Shown here piece by piece: positions 53,738-62,029 of a stretch of 64,000 bases of DNA (positions are counted from its first letter, which is position 1; each line of letters starts with the position of its first letter). The notes under the pieces were generated by a model. That model worked only from the letters and a program-made list of their open reading frames with translations. It was not told where the DNA came from and did not search any database. The position numbers were made by a program, and so were the translations under genes. Source of the stretch: Pseudomonas sp. RC10 (GTDB lineage Bacteria; Pseudomonadota; Gammaproteobacteria; Pseudomonadales; Pseudomonadaceae); assembly GCF_038397775.1 (NCBI RefSeq), contig NZ_CP151650.1, positions 868,001 to 932,000 of the forward strand, written 5' to 3'.

Positions 53738-53908
53738 ATGCAGCCAAAAACTGAAGGACTTGAAGAACAAGGCCCTAGCCGCGTTCCATTCATCAACGAT
53801 CCCCAAAAGCCTTCTTCTAAGTCATCTAACAGGAATGGTGAGTCTGTTGAGGCGGACGACGAGGATATTGAGCCGGATCCCGATGGCGAAGTAGACACTG
53901 ACCAGTAG
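53738..53908 (+). CDS. Small acidic disordered protein
   Basis: 56 residues from ATG 53,738 with GGAGGAG upstream. MQPKTEGLEEQGPSRVPFIN, then a strongly acidic end (EADDEDIEPDPDGEVDTD). Likely disordered. Third of the acidic small proteins in this block. Confidence 0.6.
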   Translation: MQPKTEGLEEQGPSRVPFINDPQKPSSKSSNRNGESVEADDEDIEPDPDGEVDTDQ

Positions 53909-54028
53909 AACAACCGACCGGGGCTGTAGGCATCGACTATCAAAGCCGGGTGCTTTTGCGCCCCGCTTGCTCCGATGGGAGCGGCGAAGGTATACGCATT
54001 GCCTGATGCCACGGCTAGGAATCGCAGC

Positions 54029-54463
54029 ATGAACGACTCTTTTAATCTATCGCGATTTGTTGATGCGCAGCGCCCAGTTATCAGCCGAGTCATGGATGAA
54101 CTGCGTATAGGCCGCAAGACGAGTCACTGGATGTGGTTCGTTTTCCCGCAGCTTAAGGGGTTGGGCAGAAGCGTAACCGCGATGCGCTTTGGCATCACCA
54201 ATATGGAAGAGGCACGAGCCTATCTCGCCCATCCATTGCTCGGGCCGCGCCTTGATGAGTGCGTCCAAACTCTTCTTGAGCACAGCAATTTGAGCGCATT
54301 TGAGATCTTCGGCTCGCCAGATGATCTGAAGCTGCGCTCGTGCCTGACATTGTTCAACGAGGCGCAATCGGAGCCCATGTTGTTTCAGCGAGCGCTCGAT
54401 CAGTTCTTTGAAGCACAGCCAGATGACAGGACAATCCAGTTGCTCAAGGGCTCCCGGATGTAA
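54029..54463 (+). CDS. DUF1810 protein
   Basis: 144 residues: FNLSRFVDAQRPVISRVMDE, KTSHWMWFVFPQLKGLG, RFGITNMEEARAYLAHPLLG and KLRSCLTLFNEA match DUF1810 throughout. A helical protein of unknown function, common in stress islands. The ATG 54,029 is preferred since the family begins just after it; an earlier in-frame start is possible. Confidence 0.9.
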   Translation: MNDSFNLSRFVDAQRPVISRVMDELRIGRKTSHWMWFVFPQLKGLGRSVTAMRFGITNMEEARAYLAHPLLGPRLDECVQTLLEHSNLSAFEIFGSPDDLKLRSCLTLFNEAQSEPMLFQRALDQFFEAQPDDRTIQLLKGSRM

Positions 54464-54493
54464 CCTTGCTGAACCTCAGCGGCCTTACTGCAT

Positions 54494-54841
54494 CTATCGA
54501 TGATCATTGCGAAGAGTCGGGGCATTTACCCCGCGTGCGTCTGGGGCTTTCTGCCCAATCGAAACAGAGTCCGGCTGACTGACCCGTTCAATCGCCGCCA
54601 CCCAAGCGTTCTTAAGTTCTGCCCGCATTGCCGCCTCATCCACAGCGGTCACGAGCTTGCTATCCACCAGATGTGACAACAGGGCAGAGCAGCGTCGAAA
54701 ACAGTCGGCAGCCAGATGGGAATCACGGCTCAGTTGAAGTTTTAGAAGCGCCTGCCGCCATTGGGTATAGCTTGGCGCCGATTCAGCCTTTCGTAAATCG
54801 GGTGATTGTTCTGCCAAGTGCCGACTCTGCTGACCAGTCAT
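54494..54841 (-). CDS. Unknown protein, 115 residues
   Basis: From ATG 54,841, MTGQQSRHLAEQSPDLRKAE and a helical middle (QWRQALLKLQLSRDSHLAAD, AMRAELKNAWVAAIERVSQ). An earlier ATG at 54,925 extends it but looks less natural. Not recognised. Confidence 0.45.
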   Translation of the reverse strand: MTGQQSRHLAEQSPDLRKAESAPSYTQWRQALLKLQLSRDSHLAADCFRRCSALLSHLVDSKLVTAVDEAAMRAELKNAWVAAIERVSQPDSVSIGQKAPDARGVNAPTLRNDHR

Positions 54842-54966
54842 TTTGGGCTTCTCATAGCTACTGCCTAATCGCTTAACCTGCGCTTTTTCGCATGGAAGCG
54901 AAAGAGAGGCATTAGGCCATCCCAATAGCCGGCATATCTTTTCTGGCTCCTCGGATCGAATTATTT

Positions 54967-55008
54967 AAAATTATGGCTCAGCCATAATTATTGCTGAGCC
55001 ATAATTTT
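54967..55008. repeat. Perfect 16-bp palindromic hairpin over the end of a gene
   Basis: AAAATTATGGCTCAGC (54,967-54,982) and its exact complement (54,993-55,008) with 10 bp between. The last residues and stop of the histidine phosphatase gene lie inside it. It is A+T-rich with a T run and may act as the gene's terminator. Confidence 0.75.
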
Positions 55009-55657
55009 GCGAAGGAGGGCGCTCGTCAAAAGCAGCCTTCGGCACTAGCATCCACCCGCTATCACGGCATTCATACACGAGTTGGCACCCACCACAATTT
55101 TCAACGTGATTAGCGATCTCGTACTCTCGCCACTCCGTCATCGCGCGCCTGTCGATCTCCCCAGGCTGTCGCTCGATCAACCAGGCCACGGCATTGATGA
55201 ACTGCCCATGCGAAAACACCGCAATGTCCTTCGCCGGATGTGCCGCGAGTTGCCCCAGAAACGCTTGTGCCCGCGTTAAAAACTCAAGGAATGACTCTGC
55301 ACCATCACCGTCTACAAACGAGGGATTGGCCTGGTTCCAATACTCCCGCACCCAGTCCCGCCGCTGAGCCACTGAAGTGTTTACGCACCTTGCCGGCTCC
55401 AGGTACGTGAACTCCTGAATGGGCCAAGTCTCCATGGGGACAGACGGGAATGCGCTCGCCGTGAACTGAGCGGTGGCCAGAGCGCGAGAAAACGGCGAAG
55501 TGACGATCAAGTCTGGAGCTGTGGCGAATGAATGGGCGACTCGGCGAGCCTGATCAACACCATGCTCAGTGAGAGCAATGCTCGCGTGATCCACGGTGGC
55601 CGCACCGGCATTTGCTGCACTTTCACCGTGTCGTATAAGCCTGACCAACTTCATCAT
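54971..55657 (-). CDS. Histidine phosphatase family protein
   Basis: 228 residues of the phosphoglycerate mutase-like family: LVRLIRHGESAANAG (catalytic His10), TSPFSRALATAQFTA, and the second His in AVFSHGQFINAVAW. Substrate unknown. The C-terminal residues SAIIMAEP are encoded inside a 16-bp palindrome, so the original end may have been altered. Confidence 0.88.
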   Translation of the reverse strand: MMKLVRLIRHGESAANAGAATVDHASIALTEHGVDQARRVAHSFATAPDLIVTSPFSRALATAQFTASAFPSVPMETWPIQEFTYLEPARCVNTSVAQRRDWVREYWNQANPSFVDGDGAESFLEFLTRAQAFLGQLAAHPAKDIAVFSHGQFINAVAWLIERQPGEIDRRAMTEWREYEIANHVENCGGCQLVYECRDSGWMLVPKAAFDERPPSQNYGSAIIMAEP

Positions 55658-55795
55658 TTGCCATATTCTCAGAGAGGCTGGGAGAGCGCCGACCTACGCG
55701 AAAAGTCGATTCCAGTGCTAGGCGGCAGGCCAGATCCTAACACCCTCACAGCCAACCTTGGCCGGATGCCTCAGGGACTTACGAAGGGCAAAATC

Positions 55796-56098
55796 ATGAA
55801 ACCGTCTCACGCGATCCAAGGCAAAACCAGCGTGATCAAGTTGCTCATTGAGTCCTATGGATTCGTGTCCCCGGCCATATTTGGATCGGCAGCAAGGGGG
55901 ACTGACGTGGAGGGCAGTGACCTCGACATCCTGGCGACAATCCCTGCCGGCATGCGAGGCAGAATCTCACTATTCGACATCCAGCATCTCGAAGAGGCGT
56001 TGGAAGCCCTGACTGGAGTGGCTGTCGATTTCAACGTCGAGAACGCCATGCCAGATCACTTAAGGCCGTCGATTGAGCGTGAAAAGGTCATGCTGTAG
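55796..56098 (+). CDS. MNT-type nucleotidyltransferase
   Basis: 100 residues. The minimal nucleotidyltransferase motif is clear: FGSAARGTDVEGSDLDILATI (G-S, then D-x-D), and VAVDFNVENAMPD provides the third acidic residue. MNT proteins usually act as antitoxins with a HEPN toxin coded next to them, but none is visible here. AAGGGC precedes ATG 55,796. Confidence 0.82.
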   Translation: MKPSHAIQGKTSVIKLLIESYGFVSPAIFGSAARGTDVEGSDLDILATIPAGMRGRISLFDIQHLEEALEALTGVAVDFNVENAMPDHLRPSIEREKVML

Positions 56099-56286
56099 TT
56101 TGATGCCTCAGTGAATTGCTACGCCATGAAGAAGGCTCACAATGACCTCAAAACGGCACCTTAGCGCTCGAAAGAGTGCTCAATGTGCCGTTTCAGGGAC
56201 ACTAAGCAGCCGATATACATCAGAACCAAACATGAACGCTCATGGAGTCAGCCGCCCCAGACGAGCGCGCCTAGAGTCTCATTTTC

Positions 56287-56625
56287 TCAGGGAGTGTTGA
56301 GCATTCGCTCAAGAGTTTGATGTTCCCAGGTGCTGAGCAAGGCGACTGGGTCTGTTCCGTAGCGGTCGCCTGGATCAAATGCCCAGCGCCGGCCATCTGG
56401 GCAAAGCGCTTCCTCGCAATAGTCCAGGGTACCGCAGCCGTTGTGAAGGGTGACGTGCCACCCCTCGATGTCGACGATAAAGTGGCGCACATACACCTCA
56501 TCCCGTGCCGGGCCATCTAGCTTACTCATTGTGCGCCGGCCAAACGTGACCTCGCGTAGCGCCTGACAGACCTCTCTCGCGGTTAGCTCTGACAATGGGG
56601 CGCTGTCTCCAGTCATAGAAGTCAT
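56287..56625 (-). CDS. DUF7693-like protein
   Basis: 112 residues: LTAREVCQALREVTFGRRTM, then VDIEGWHVTLHNGCGTLDYC and CPDGRRWAFDPGD. This pattern matches a small Pseudomonas family (DUF7693, from memory). The Cys residues in CGTLDYCEEALC might bind metal. Function unknown. Confidence 0.65.
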   Translation of the reverse strand: MTSMTGDSAPLSELTAREVCQALREVTFGRRTMSKLDGPARDEVYVRHFIVDIEGWHVTLHNGCGTLDYCEEALCPDGRRWAFDPGDRYGTDPVALLSTWEHQTLERMLNTP

Positions 56626-57029
56626 CCAAGGTACTCATGATCGAGGGCTTGTTCGTTTCTGCGCAATGCCGGTGAATCCGCCAACCTAAGGTCTGCACTC
56701 GCACCACTGCTATGAGTAGCAGGAAGGATCATTCAAGCATGAAATCAGCTGCAAAATCCCAAGGCCATTGGCACGGGGCCGAGCTAAATGGTTGTGGCGC
56801 AAGAGGGCAGGATTGCGCAAGCGGAGCGCGCAGGGCCCAGGCCGAAGAAACGAGGATGGAAGCCCGCAGGGCCAAGATCGGCCATTTATGGCTGAGCTTG
56901 GTCTACGACAGCCGTCCCCGACAGGGGCGTTCCCGATCCCATTATCTGATCCTGTAGGCCTTCAAGCCCAAGCCGGTGGTGTCGTATGATCCTGATACCC
57001 ACGATACCTGCCTCTACAGGAGAGCGCCC

Positions 57030-57287
57030 TTGAGCCTCCTTTCCCGCCTCTGGAACACCCTCTATCCCGACCGCCGATCCGACTGGGAGAAGAAGACGGA
57101 GCGTGAATTCATCGAGGCCATTGGCAACATCAAGACGCTTTCGGTGACTGACCGTGGCGGGGCCTCCTTTGACCCGGAGGAGATCCGCGAAAAAGTCATG
57201 ACCTCACGCGAGCAATTGAAGCAGTTCGTCCATAGGCCAACAGCGACACCAAGGTCTTCTGAGTGCCTTAAGCATTGCTGCGAATAA
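57030..57287 (+). CDS. Unknown protein with TTG start
   Basis: 85 residues. The best ribosome site (CAGGAG) lies 7 bp before TTG 57,030, giving LSLLSRLWNTLYPDRRSDWE; in-frame ATG-type starts upstream lack one. The protein is charged and helical (KKTEREFIEAIGNIKTL). Not recognised. It lies just before the carried hrpB. Confidence 0.45.
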   Translation: MSLLSRLWNTLYPDRRSDWEKKTEREFIEAIGNIKTLSVTDRGGASFDPEEIREKVMTSREQLKQFVHRPTATPRSSECLKHCCE

Positions 57288-57460
57288 GCGGGCTCCTAAC
57301 GGCGCAGAGGTTCCTGCGGATACCTAGGATTACCTTGAAATAGAGCCGATGACGCCCAATGGCGAAAGGCGGGGCGGGGCCCACGTGTATCTCTGGCGAG
57401 GCTACTCATTCGCCAGCGCAACGGTGGCGCTTATACTTCTCGCCCAACCCAGGAGTCACC

Positions 57461-59983
57461 ATGATTGCGTTACCTATCGATGCTGCCTTGCCAGCTCTCC
57501 TTCAAGCCCTCCAAGACCGTGATGAAGTCGTTCTCCAAGCGCCACCGGGTGCAGGTAAAACCACTCGCGTCCCACTTGCACTGCTGAAAGAGCAATGGCT
57601 GGACGGCCAGACGATAGTGATGCTCGAACCGCGCCGGCTTGCTGCCCGTGCAGCCGCCGAACGAATGGCTGCCGAACTGGGCGAGAAAGTAGGTGAGACT
57701 GTTGGGTACCGAATCCGACTGGAGAGCAAGGTGGGGCCAGCCACTCGCATCGAGGTGGTCACCGAGGGCATCCTTGCTCGCCGTCTGCAGGCTGATCCTT
57801 CGCTCGAAGGCGTAGGCCTGGTCATCTTTGATGAATTTCACCTTCGTAACTTGGACGCCGACTTGGCCTTGGCACTCACACTCAATGGCCGAGATCTGTT
57901 TCGGGATGACACGCCGCTGAAGGTGCTCCTGATGTCGGCAACGCTCGAAGGTGAGCGGCTTTCTCGAATGCTCGATGACGCGCCAATCGTGACCTCTGAG
58001 GGACGAATGTTTCCTGTCACGACGGTTTGGGGATCGCCACTTCAGCCTTCCGATTACATCGATCAGGCTGTCGTTTCAAAATGCCAGGATGCTCTGGACG
58101 AGCAAGACGGTAGTCTGCTGGTCTTCCTCCCTGGCCAGGCAGAGATAAGGCGTGTCCATCAAAGCCTCCAGGATCGCTTGGGAGATCGGGGCGACATTCT
58201 GCTGTGCCCATTGCACGGAGAGCTCGACTTGAGTGCCCAGCGCGCGGCAATCGAGGCAGCGCCGGCTGGCAAGCGAAAGATCGTGCTGGCCACCAACATC
58301 GCCGAGACCAGTGTGACCATTGAGGGGGTTCGCGTGGTGATCGACTCAGGTCTTGAGCGTGTCCCGCGATTCGATCCCCGCAGTGGCATGACCCGCCTGG
58401 ATACCCAGCGAATTTCCAAGGCGAGTGCTACTCAACGTGCTGGCCGTGCAGGTCGACTTGAGCCTGGCATCTGTTATCGGCTGTGGTCGGAGACGCAACA
58501 CGATCAACTACCTGCTTACTCCGCTCCTGAAATCCAACAGGCAGACCTTGCCGGCCTTGCATTGCAACTGACCAGATGGGGTGTCACGCCCAGCGAGTTG
58601 AGCTGGTTGGATGCTCCACCAAGCGCTGCCTACTCGCAGGCCTGTGACCTGTTGGTACGTCTGGGGGCGTTGGGTGAGGATCGGAAGCTCACCAAGCATG
58701 GTGGTGACATGGCGGAGTTGCCTGCACATCCTCGCATTGCTCATTTGTTGCTGCGCGGACATTCGCTGGGGCTCCGTGACCTCGCCTGCGATATGGCGGC
58801 ATTGCTCGGAGAGAAAGACATCCAGCGGGGGGCAGGAGCCGATATCCACAGTCGTCTCGAGATTCTCAGTGGAGAGCAACGCGCCCAGCGTAACGAGCAG
58901 GGCAGTGTTCAGCGCGCTCGCCGTCTGGCGGCTCAGTACCGATCATTTCTGCGCCAACCCGTTTTGAACCAGCTCGCAGATCCGGAGCACCCAAGATGGG
59001 TCGGGGCGCTATTGGCTTTCGCCTACCCTGATCGAATCGCCCAGCAACGCCGTGATGGTGGCTCCGAGTATCGCCTGGCCAATGGCCGGGCTGCCTTGTT
59101 CGTTGAGAGCGATGCGCTAATGAAGCACCAGTGGCTGGTAATCGCAGATCTAGGAAGTCGCCAAGGGCAGCGCGAGGAGAGAATCTACCTCGCGGCAGAT
59201 CTTGATCCTGGGCTCTTTGAATCCGTACTGCAGGAGCAAGTTGCTCAGGTAGAAGAGCTGGATTGGGATGAGCGTGATGGTGTGCTCAAAGCTGAACGAC
59301 AGCGTAAAGTCGGTGAGCTTGTCCTGTCGTCTGCACCCTTGGCACACTTGGATGATGATCTGCGTGCCAAGGCACTCATCAACTATATCCGCCGTAAGGG
59401 CCTTGAACTGCTGCCTTGGACACCCGAACTACGACAGTGGCAGGCCCGTATTGAGCTTCTCAGGTGCCTGGAGCTTGAGGGCAATGGCGAGTCTCAATGG
59501 CCAGATCTCAGTGATCAGGCTCTTCTGGCGTCCATGGGCGAATGGCTTACCCCGTACATCGGGAGGGTTACGAGGCTGAGCCATTTCGGGCAGATTGATT
59601 TGACGACAATCCTGCGCACTCTCCTGCCATGGCCATTGCCACAGCAACTCGAGACACTGGCACCTCAGACGATCCCGGTGCCGTCAGGGTCGAACATTCG
59701 CATCGACTACGGAGAGCGGCCACCAGTTTTAGCTGTCAGGCTGCAGGAGCTGTTCGGGCTTTCGGACACGCCTCGAGTCGCCGGCGGAAGGCAGGTGCTC
59801 AAGCTTCATCTGCTGTCGCCTGCCCGACGCCCCGTGCAGGTTACCCAAGACTTGGCGAACTTCTGGAAGACGACCTACTCGGAAGTCAAAAAGGATCTCA
59901 AGGGCAGATATCCAAAGCATTTTTGGCCTGATGACCCATTGATTGCAGAGGCGACCGCCAAGGCCAAGCCTAGGAAGGCATGA
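57461..59983 (+). CDS. hrpB: ATP-dependent helicase HrpB, complete copy carried by the island
   Basis: 840 residues, full length. Walker [17 protein letters not shown] box in LVIFDEFHLRN, SAT motif LLMSATLEG, ATNIAETSVTIEGV and ATQRAGRAGRL are all present, followed by the HA2 and HrpB C-terminal domains. A DEAH/DExH helicase with RNA-linked function. The protein closely matches the interrupted native copy over its 125 residues, but the DNA differs widely, so it was acquired with the island. The residues after DEFH (LRN) differ from what I recall of the usual ERH. AGGAGTCACC precedes the ATG. Confidence 0.95.
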   Translation: MIALPIDAALPALLQALQDRDEVVLQAPPGAGKTTRVPLALLKEQWLDGQTIVMLEPRRLAARAAAERMAAELGEKVGETVGYRIRLESKVGPATRIEVVTEGILARRLQADPSLEGVGLVIFDEFHLRNLDADLALALTLNGRDLFRDDTPLKVLLMSATLEGERLSRMLDDAPIVTSEGRMFPVTTVWGSPLQPSDYIDQAVVSKCQDALDEQDGSLLVFLPGQAEIRRVHQSLQDRLGDRGDILLCPLHGELDLSAQRAAIEAAPAGKRKIVLATNIAETSVTIEGVRVVIDSGLERVPRFDPRSGMTRLDTQRISKASATQRAGRAGRLEPGICYRLWSETQHDQLPAYSAPEIQQADLAGLALQLTRWGVTPSELSWLDAPPSAAYSQACDLLVRLGALGEDRKLTKHGGDMAELPAHPRIAHLLLRGHSLGLRDLACDMAALLGEKDIQRGAGADIHSRLEILSGEQRAQRNEQGSVQRARRLAAQYRSFLRQPVLNQLADPEHPRWVGALLAFAYPDRIAQQRRDGGSEYRLANGRAALFVESDALMKHQWLVIADLGSRQGQREERIYLAADLDPGLFESVLQEQVAQVEELDWDERDGVLKAERQRKVGELVLSSAPLAHLDDDLRAKALINYIRRKGLELLPWTPELRQWQARIELLRCLELEGNGESQWPDLSDQALLASMGEWLTPYIGRVTRLSHFGQIDLTTILRTLLPWPLPQQLETLAPQTIPVPSGSNIRIDYGERPPVLAVRLQELFGLSDTPRVAGGRQVLKLHLLSPARRPVQVTQDLANFWKTTYSEVKKDLKGRYPKHFWPDDPLIAEATAKAKPRKA

Positions 59984-60033
59984 TGATCAACGCAACCGCT
60001 GGGCAGTGCTGCTCCAGCGGCGGGCTTGAGGGC

Positions 60034-61428
60034 TCATTCATGGTATCGTGAGAGCTCACGGTCGCGCAGCTCTTGGAGCTCCTCACGTTTCCGTCCGTAT
60101 TCGTCAGGGGAAATCTTGCCTTCCTTCATCCGCTTGAACAGGGCATCGTCCTTCTCTTGATACAGCTTAAGAGTCTGGCTTTCGTGAACACCCTGTACTG
60201 CTTCATTGACGTTTTCATTGTATTTGAAGACTTTTTGTAAGTATGTTCTAAGCGAACGTAGGGACTTGTGACCAGTCCACTCTTGAACTTTTTTTAAAAA
60301 AACTTCGTCGTTTATAAGTGCTTGCTCGAATTCGTCTTTGCTGTTGAATTTGTGTCTCTCGATTAAGAGCGTAAATAAGTTTCCTATGAAAGCATGCCTG
60401 AACATATGTGCGCAGGCTTGTTCCGGTATGCGGGCTGCTTCCCTTAGGTCTGATATCGTCTTGGTGTGAGTTTCAATGGCTAGAGGTTTGCCAGTGGTTT
60501 CAGATATAAACAGGTAGTCATTTTTTTGTTTTGGGTGTTCTTTTTGGATATGTTGTCTTTCACTGATGTATTCTTTGACCTCGAGCAGGGCGATGGCACT
60601 GACGGGTACTTCTCGTATGTGGACTTCACCTCGCTTAACGGTGATCATGTTAAGCATTGGGTACTTCATGAGCTGTGCATTGCGTATGGATTTTAATGTT
60701 ATTGATGCAATTTCTGCTCGACGCGCACCAGTATACTGCAGTAAAGCTATAAGAGCTCTATCTCTGGATTTTATAAAGTCTGACTTTTTAGACTCGTCAA
60801 CTGCCGCCTCAAGCCGTTTTATGTTGTGTTGAGGGATTGGATCGCGTGTGTGTTCTCTGAATGGCAGCGGAAAAGAATGGTGCGTTTCCGTTGTCGTAAC
60901 TTTGTGTTGGGCGTTAAAATTTGAGATGATTTTCTCTAGTGATGTTTTAATCGTTCCTTCGGGTGAGACAAATTTCGGATCTCCATGGAAATCGCCAACC
61001 CATTTCAGGAATTTTAGGCACTCTCTTCCAATGGCTCTGGTGGTTTGATCAATCCGCTTTTTCTTGTCGGTTCTTTTTTGGCTAAGCTCTTCAATAATGG
61101 AGATTATAAAGTCTTCAAAGAAACGGTCGTCGATTTGAAAAGGGTCGACTTTTTTTATCCAGCACCGCCTAATAAATTGGCTCACATAACTCGCGTATTG
61201 ACCGAGGGTGCCCCCTTTCCTGTCAAGGAGTCGGCCATCTGCGGAGATCTGCGCATGCTTTCCTGAAAGGTGGAGCAGGTATAGGTTGGCGATAAGGCAC
61301 GGAGTGCCGTTGGGCCAAGATATGTATGGGAATTTGTAGAAAGAGCTTAAGCGCGTTTTTCCGCTCGATATTCCATCGAAAAGTTCTACGTTATCTAGGG
61401 TTTCAACTAAGAACCTATCCGTTTTCAT
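60034..61428 (-). CDS. Tyrosine recombinase (third gene of the trio)
   Basis: 464 residues. All catalytic residues are present: Arg in QYTGARRAEIASI, Lys in ITVKRGEVHIREV, HMFRHAF (His-x2-Arg), GHKS and Tyr in SLRTYLQ. An N-terminal SAM-like core-binding domain covers about 60-160. The gene is visibly more A+T-rich than the chromosome. It overlaps the preceding gene by 14 bp. Likely needed with the two others for excision and integration. Confidence 0.93.
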   Translation of the reverse strand: MKTDRFLVETLDNVELFDGISSGKTRLSSFYKFPYISWPNGTPCLIANLYLLHLSGKHAQISADGRLLDRKGGTLGQYASYVSQFIRRCWIKKVDPFQIDDRFFEDFIISIIEELSQKRTDKKKRIDQTTRAIGRECLKFLKWVGDFHGDPKFVSPEGTIKTSLEKIISNFNAQHKVTTTETHHSFPLPFREHTRDPIPQHNIKRLEAAVDESKKSDFIKSRDRALIALLQYTGARRAEIASITLKSIRNAQLMKYPMLNMITVKRGEVHIREVPVSAIALLEVKEYISERQHIQKEHPKQKNDYLFISETTGKPLAIETHTKTISDLREAARIPEQACAHMFRHAFIGNLFTLLIERHKFNSKDEFEQALINDEVFLKKVQEWTGHKSLRSLRTYLQKVFKYNENVNEAVQGVHESQTLKLYQEKDDALFKRMKEGKISPDEYGRKREELQELRDRELSRYHE

Positions 61429-62029
61429 CGCCTTTTCTCTTAGGTTGAATGATTGATATCGAAGCGGAGGTTAGAGGTGGAATTTGATAGTTCTCAGGGT
61501 TCAGGCTTGTAATGGCCGTAATTCGTTTGACTAATTTGCTTGCCCTGTTTTTTCTGCTTAGGTCGTCAGGTGCGTCAAGTACACTGTCGATTTCAAATCT
61601 TACTTCGGATAATGTCTGAAGAAGAATAAGATTTGAACGTTTGAGGGCTTCAAGGCTAGCCGAAAGCTCGGTTATTTTTTCGGTGAGAGCCTCTCTAGTC
61701 CTTGAGTTTTTAGGGGCGGGCTTGTTGTTTTCGATTTCTACCGCTCTTAACGCGCTCCTCCGCAGGTGATCTACTGCCGCGAAGCCTCCAGGTATTCGCT
61801 CCTCGCACCTTGTTTTGAAGGTGTTTAAGCTCATGGATATGATATTTAGTGAGTCTCCATCAATTTCAATGTCGAGGCTAAGTTTGGCTATTGAGCTCTG
61901 GCTGGCCAATGCATTCGTGATGGTTGGCTCGCTGGCATATTTGCTAGGGTGTGCGATGACCGCTCGCAGAAGTTTTGTTGTGCTTTCAAGCGATACTGTT
62001 TGTTTGTCTTTCAGATCATTCCAGCTCAT
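61415..62029 (-). CDS. Trio accessory protein with coiled coil
   Basis: 204 residues without recombinase motifs. The middle forms a coiled coil (LTEKITELSASLEALKRSNL) after a basic helix (DHLRRSALRAVEIENNKPA). It is comparable in position and type to TnpC of Tn554 or GmtX of gamma-mobile-trio islands, which are small partners of tyrosine recombinases. Overlaps of 14 bp with both neighbours show a tightly coupled operon. Confidence 0.75.
   Translation of the reverse strand: MSWNDLKDKQTVSLESTTKLLRAVIAHPSKYASEPTITNALASQSSIAKLSLDIEIDGDSLNIISMSLNTFKTRCEERIPGGFAAVDHLRRSALRAVEIENNKPAPKNSRTREALTEKITELSASLEALKRSNLILLQTLSEVRFEIDSVLDAPDDLSRKNRASKLVKRITAITSLNPENYQIPPLTSASISIIQPKRKGDENG

Noticed and set aside
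56712..56989. Two overlapping rightward frames of about 70-80 residues
   Set aside because: Neither has a believable domain; the segment may be the remains of a gene, as a third frame shows a short basic KKRGWKPAGP stretch, but it cannot be supported.
56976..57029. Longer start for the small gene before the carried hrpB
   Set aside because: The upstream in-frame start has no ribosome site, whereas TTG 57,030 has CAGGAG at good spacing.
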